NCBI GenBank assembly: GCA_921293015.1
Contig: OV121088.1
Location: 21,551,645-21,615,644, forward strand
Direction of reading: 5' to 3'
Length of the DNA: 64,000 nt
DNA from: Phorcus lineatus
Lineage: Eukaryota > Mollusca > Gastropoda > Trochida > Trochidae
Part shown: positions 61,561-64,000 of the stretch, one piece after another
How the letters are laid out: each line of letters opens with the position of its first letter
How positions within the stretch are numbered: position 1 is the stretch's first letter
Position numbers and translations under genes: made by a program
Notes under the pieces: generated by a model
Databases searched by the model: none
What the model was told of the DNA's origin: nothing
What the model saw: the letters and a program-made list of their open reading frames with translations, nothing else

Positions 61561-64000
61561 AACTGAAGATAAGCTGATCTTGAGCGCCCCTTACAAACCT
61601 ATATTCGTTTTCTTCTCCATGAACAATACCATTTGAATGCTTAAGTCGCGTATGGGCTCTTTGGGAAGAATCGACCCTAGATTTGGTGACTCTGTGGCCC
61701 TTACAACATCACTAGGGACCACTTATCATAAATCTGTTTTCGGCATCCTCAACAAGCAAAAGTGCTCAAAAGTCATTTCTTTTGTACCGTCTCCTTTTCT
61801 AATATAAATCATATCTTGTAAAATCGGTGTCTGATCTACAAAATATATACTGAGGTTCAAAGTGACCCTGAAAGTTCACTAATGAGTACAAGTCCATCAT
61901 TGTATGTAAGTCATATTAAATACCTGTCGGAAAAAAATATATCTACATCCAGATATATGCAAGTAGATTCAGTTCCTAATTCTTAACATTTAGAATATAC
62001 AAATGATGTTACAATTTACAATCGCATTTCACAAAGCTATGTAATTAGTGCAGAGTTTTCGCCACTGACATGCTTTGCACTAACGTCAGTTAGCTTGTCT
62101 TTAAACGTACATATTTATTGACTTTTATTGTTACTGTAATTAATACAAACTTCTCTTCCGACCGCAGTGTTGGATACCAAACTGATGTTAACATCAATGG
62201 CCCACTACCTTTTAGGACCGCTCACAACCTTGATGCTGTTTACATATTTCAAGTGTAAACCTTAGCTCCATTATTCCTGCCAACATTGATTACGCCCAAG
62301 ACATCAACAGGACACTTGTTAGTCTCAAACGCCCACATTATGAAACTTTGACCTGAATTACCATTGCTAATTGCACTCAATCTTTCTTGTTATTTAAGAT
62401 AATTCAGTGGTGCCGGAATTCATGCGCGATTATCAAGTTCTACTGCGTCAAACAATGAACTCTGAAATACTACTTACCAATTGAATAATCAATGGATTCG
62501 GTACTCTATGACAGAATATACGTCTACAAAAGACAGAACTCCTAAAAGACAAACAATGAATGGTAGGCGAGCAATGCTGTCCACAGTATATTACTCTCTT
62601 ATAGAAGCTACCTAACCACCACGCCACAATAAGGTGTTAATTCAAGTGTTGGTTACGCGTTTACCTTCTTGTATAGAAATTATATATAAAAACTAACGAA
62701 TTTCGAAACGGAAAATAGAACGCCTGATGCGATCAGCCAAAATTGGACAGACAAAATGTTATCTGTGGCAATGAATGATTTACCTATGCTCACTGTTACG
62801 CTCCCCGTGAGTCCCTCATTCAATTTCCTACAATTAATAAGGATCATCGGCTACTCTATATGTCAAATCTCTAGTGGCAGAATCCCACACAGAATCAATA
62901 GTGAAAGCTACTGTTCTGGCACATTTCCATAATACAACTGATGTTATTCTCAAATGAGACCGAGTTTGGCAGTTTTCATAGTGACAACACAGGTCAGTTG
63001 TATGACATTTTTTACAAGTCCTTCAACAACAATCTTTAAACTTTCTGTGGACTTGTTAGAACGTTGAGACTCATTTATCAATTTATTGGTACAAGAACAC
63101 TTCAGAACAGATTGAAATTAAAGACACTTTCCGTGATTTTCATAATTTATTCTTTGGCTCTCACTTAAAATTTTATGTCAAAATACCAATTATGATTATT
63201 TAAGTCATCTCACATATTCGTCCTAAAATCCCCAAAAGACAATGAAAATCAAACAATCTACATAATAATAAAAATGATGTACAGCTGCATACCAAAAGTC
63301 TGTTTACTTACCACTGTATCGTACACTGTAAAAAATCTCCCGTTCCTTTTCCTGAAAAATACATGTTGCCAACAATTTACCGTAGGTCAACTTGCAACGG
63401 TACAACTGTTTCTTGACAACGACGTTTTCCAGTCTAATGTAACGGCAATTTTTACAACTGCCTAAACGGTTATTGAGTCTAGTGAATGTCAAAACACCGT
63501 TAAGCGTTACGGTGAAATATGTAAATAACCTACAGGTTGTTTTCCGTATTGTGTATATGGTTATATATACAGACTGTCGTGACATTTAATTCGGTGACAT
63601 TTAATTTGGTCATGTTAACTCAAAATCTTCACTGATTTTTATGTGTATATGTCTTGTTCTTGTTCAAACATTCCTGACATTGTCTTTGCCAGGCTACTAA
63701 AGATGTATTTCTTTTATAGAGTGGTTCAATTGCATTGCTTTACAATATACAGGAGGGCAATTCTATAAATATTTTTTTAAAGTTAAAATTCAAAATCCTG
63801 TAAGAACAAAAATCCTTCAAAAGTATTACCTTATCAGCTGCTGAAAGGGATCTTAAATAGCATTGAACATTTTCTATGATTATACTCTCATGTTAATTTA
63901 CATCTTACTAATATAGAGAAATTGCCAAAACGACTCCATTAAACAAGTTATTTTTTAGCCTCACAAATCCAAAGAACGAAATAAATGAAGACTCAACAGC
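61561..64000. other. Unannotated DNA with minor repeats
   Basis: Positions 62614-62652 are the second copy of the dispersed repeat seen at 2372-2410. Positions 63579-63608 hold a 15-bp unit, GTGACATTTAATTYG, twice in tandem. No gene is recognised, and the antiparallel frames at 63274-63585 have no motif. Confidence 0.45.

Noticed and set aside
63304..63480. MITE suggested by TTACCGT/ACGGTAA words
   Set aside because: The inverted words are short and scattered, with no defined ends or flanking duplication.

Overview
The window reads as intergenic or intronic DNA from an animal genome, most likely a mollusc and probably a gastropod. It is AT-rich and has no bacterial-style gene packing. No open frame looks like a complete host gene, and nearly every recognisable protein match belongs to a transposable element. 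The mollusc/gastropod guess rests on a tRNA-headed SINE whose tail has the 'gcgttaaacaccaattcacctcacctc' type of ending (recalled family knowledge, not a search) and on the mix of LINE, DIRS, Harbinger, Tc1/mariner and GIY-YIG elements. There are no prokaryotic operons, CRISPR arrays or promoters of that kind.

Layout. 0-2 kb: nothing recognised. 2.1-5.4 kb: two inverted SINE-like copies bracket a broken Tc1-like transposase and a LINE 3' end, both on the minus strand. 6.6-7.0 kb: a two-copy tandem duplication. 7.8-8.0 kb: a 65-bp direct repeat flanks an exact copy of about 125 bp taken from a LINE 1.7 kb downstream. 8.4-10.5 kb: a 5'-truncated LINE with 13-bp target-site duplications, itself hit by a 194-bp LINE tail with 12-bp duplications. 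11.8-12.2 kb: a possible cysteine-rich exon. 17.1-19.0 kb: a LINE remnant split by an 851-bp TA-flanked MITE. 19.3-20.35 kb: a 54-bp minisatellite. 22.9-26.7 kb: two mariner relics and a LINE relic. 26.9-27.3 kb: a second minisatellite. 30.2 kb: a near-perfect foldback MITE.

32.2-33.6 kb: the best-preserved LINE 3' half. 33.8-34.26 kb: a 457-bp terminal-inverted-repeat element with an 11-bp duplication, inserted at the edge of a C2H2 zinc-finger-like open frame. 36.64-36.96 kb: the tRNA-derived SINE, with exact 13-bp duplications. 45.2-45.4 kb: a GIY-YIG fragment, probably Penelope-like. 49.5-50.6 kb: a Mutator-like non-autonomous element with 100-bp terminal repeats and a 9-bp duplication, inside an older degenerate repeat. 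53.4-57.0 kb: a DIRS-type tyrosine-recombinase retrotransposon that still has inverted terminal repeats and the internal complementary region. 60.5-61.56 kb: a PIF/Harbinger fragment set among dense GCGA-type subterminal motifs.

How it fits together. The window is a layered record of transposition. Nested insertions give relative ages: LINE older than MITE at 18 kb, LINE older than LINE tail at 9.8 kb, and degenerate repeat older than MULE at 49.5 kb. The most unusual single structure is the short exact LINE-derived patch with a 65-bp flanking duplication at 7.8-8.0 kb, which resembles a repair event using the nearby LINE as template. I found no convincing new multi-gene system. All family calls were made by eye from translated motifs and recalled family patterns; no database search was run.
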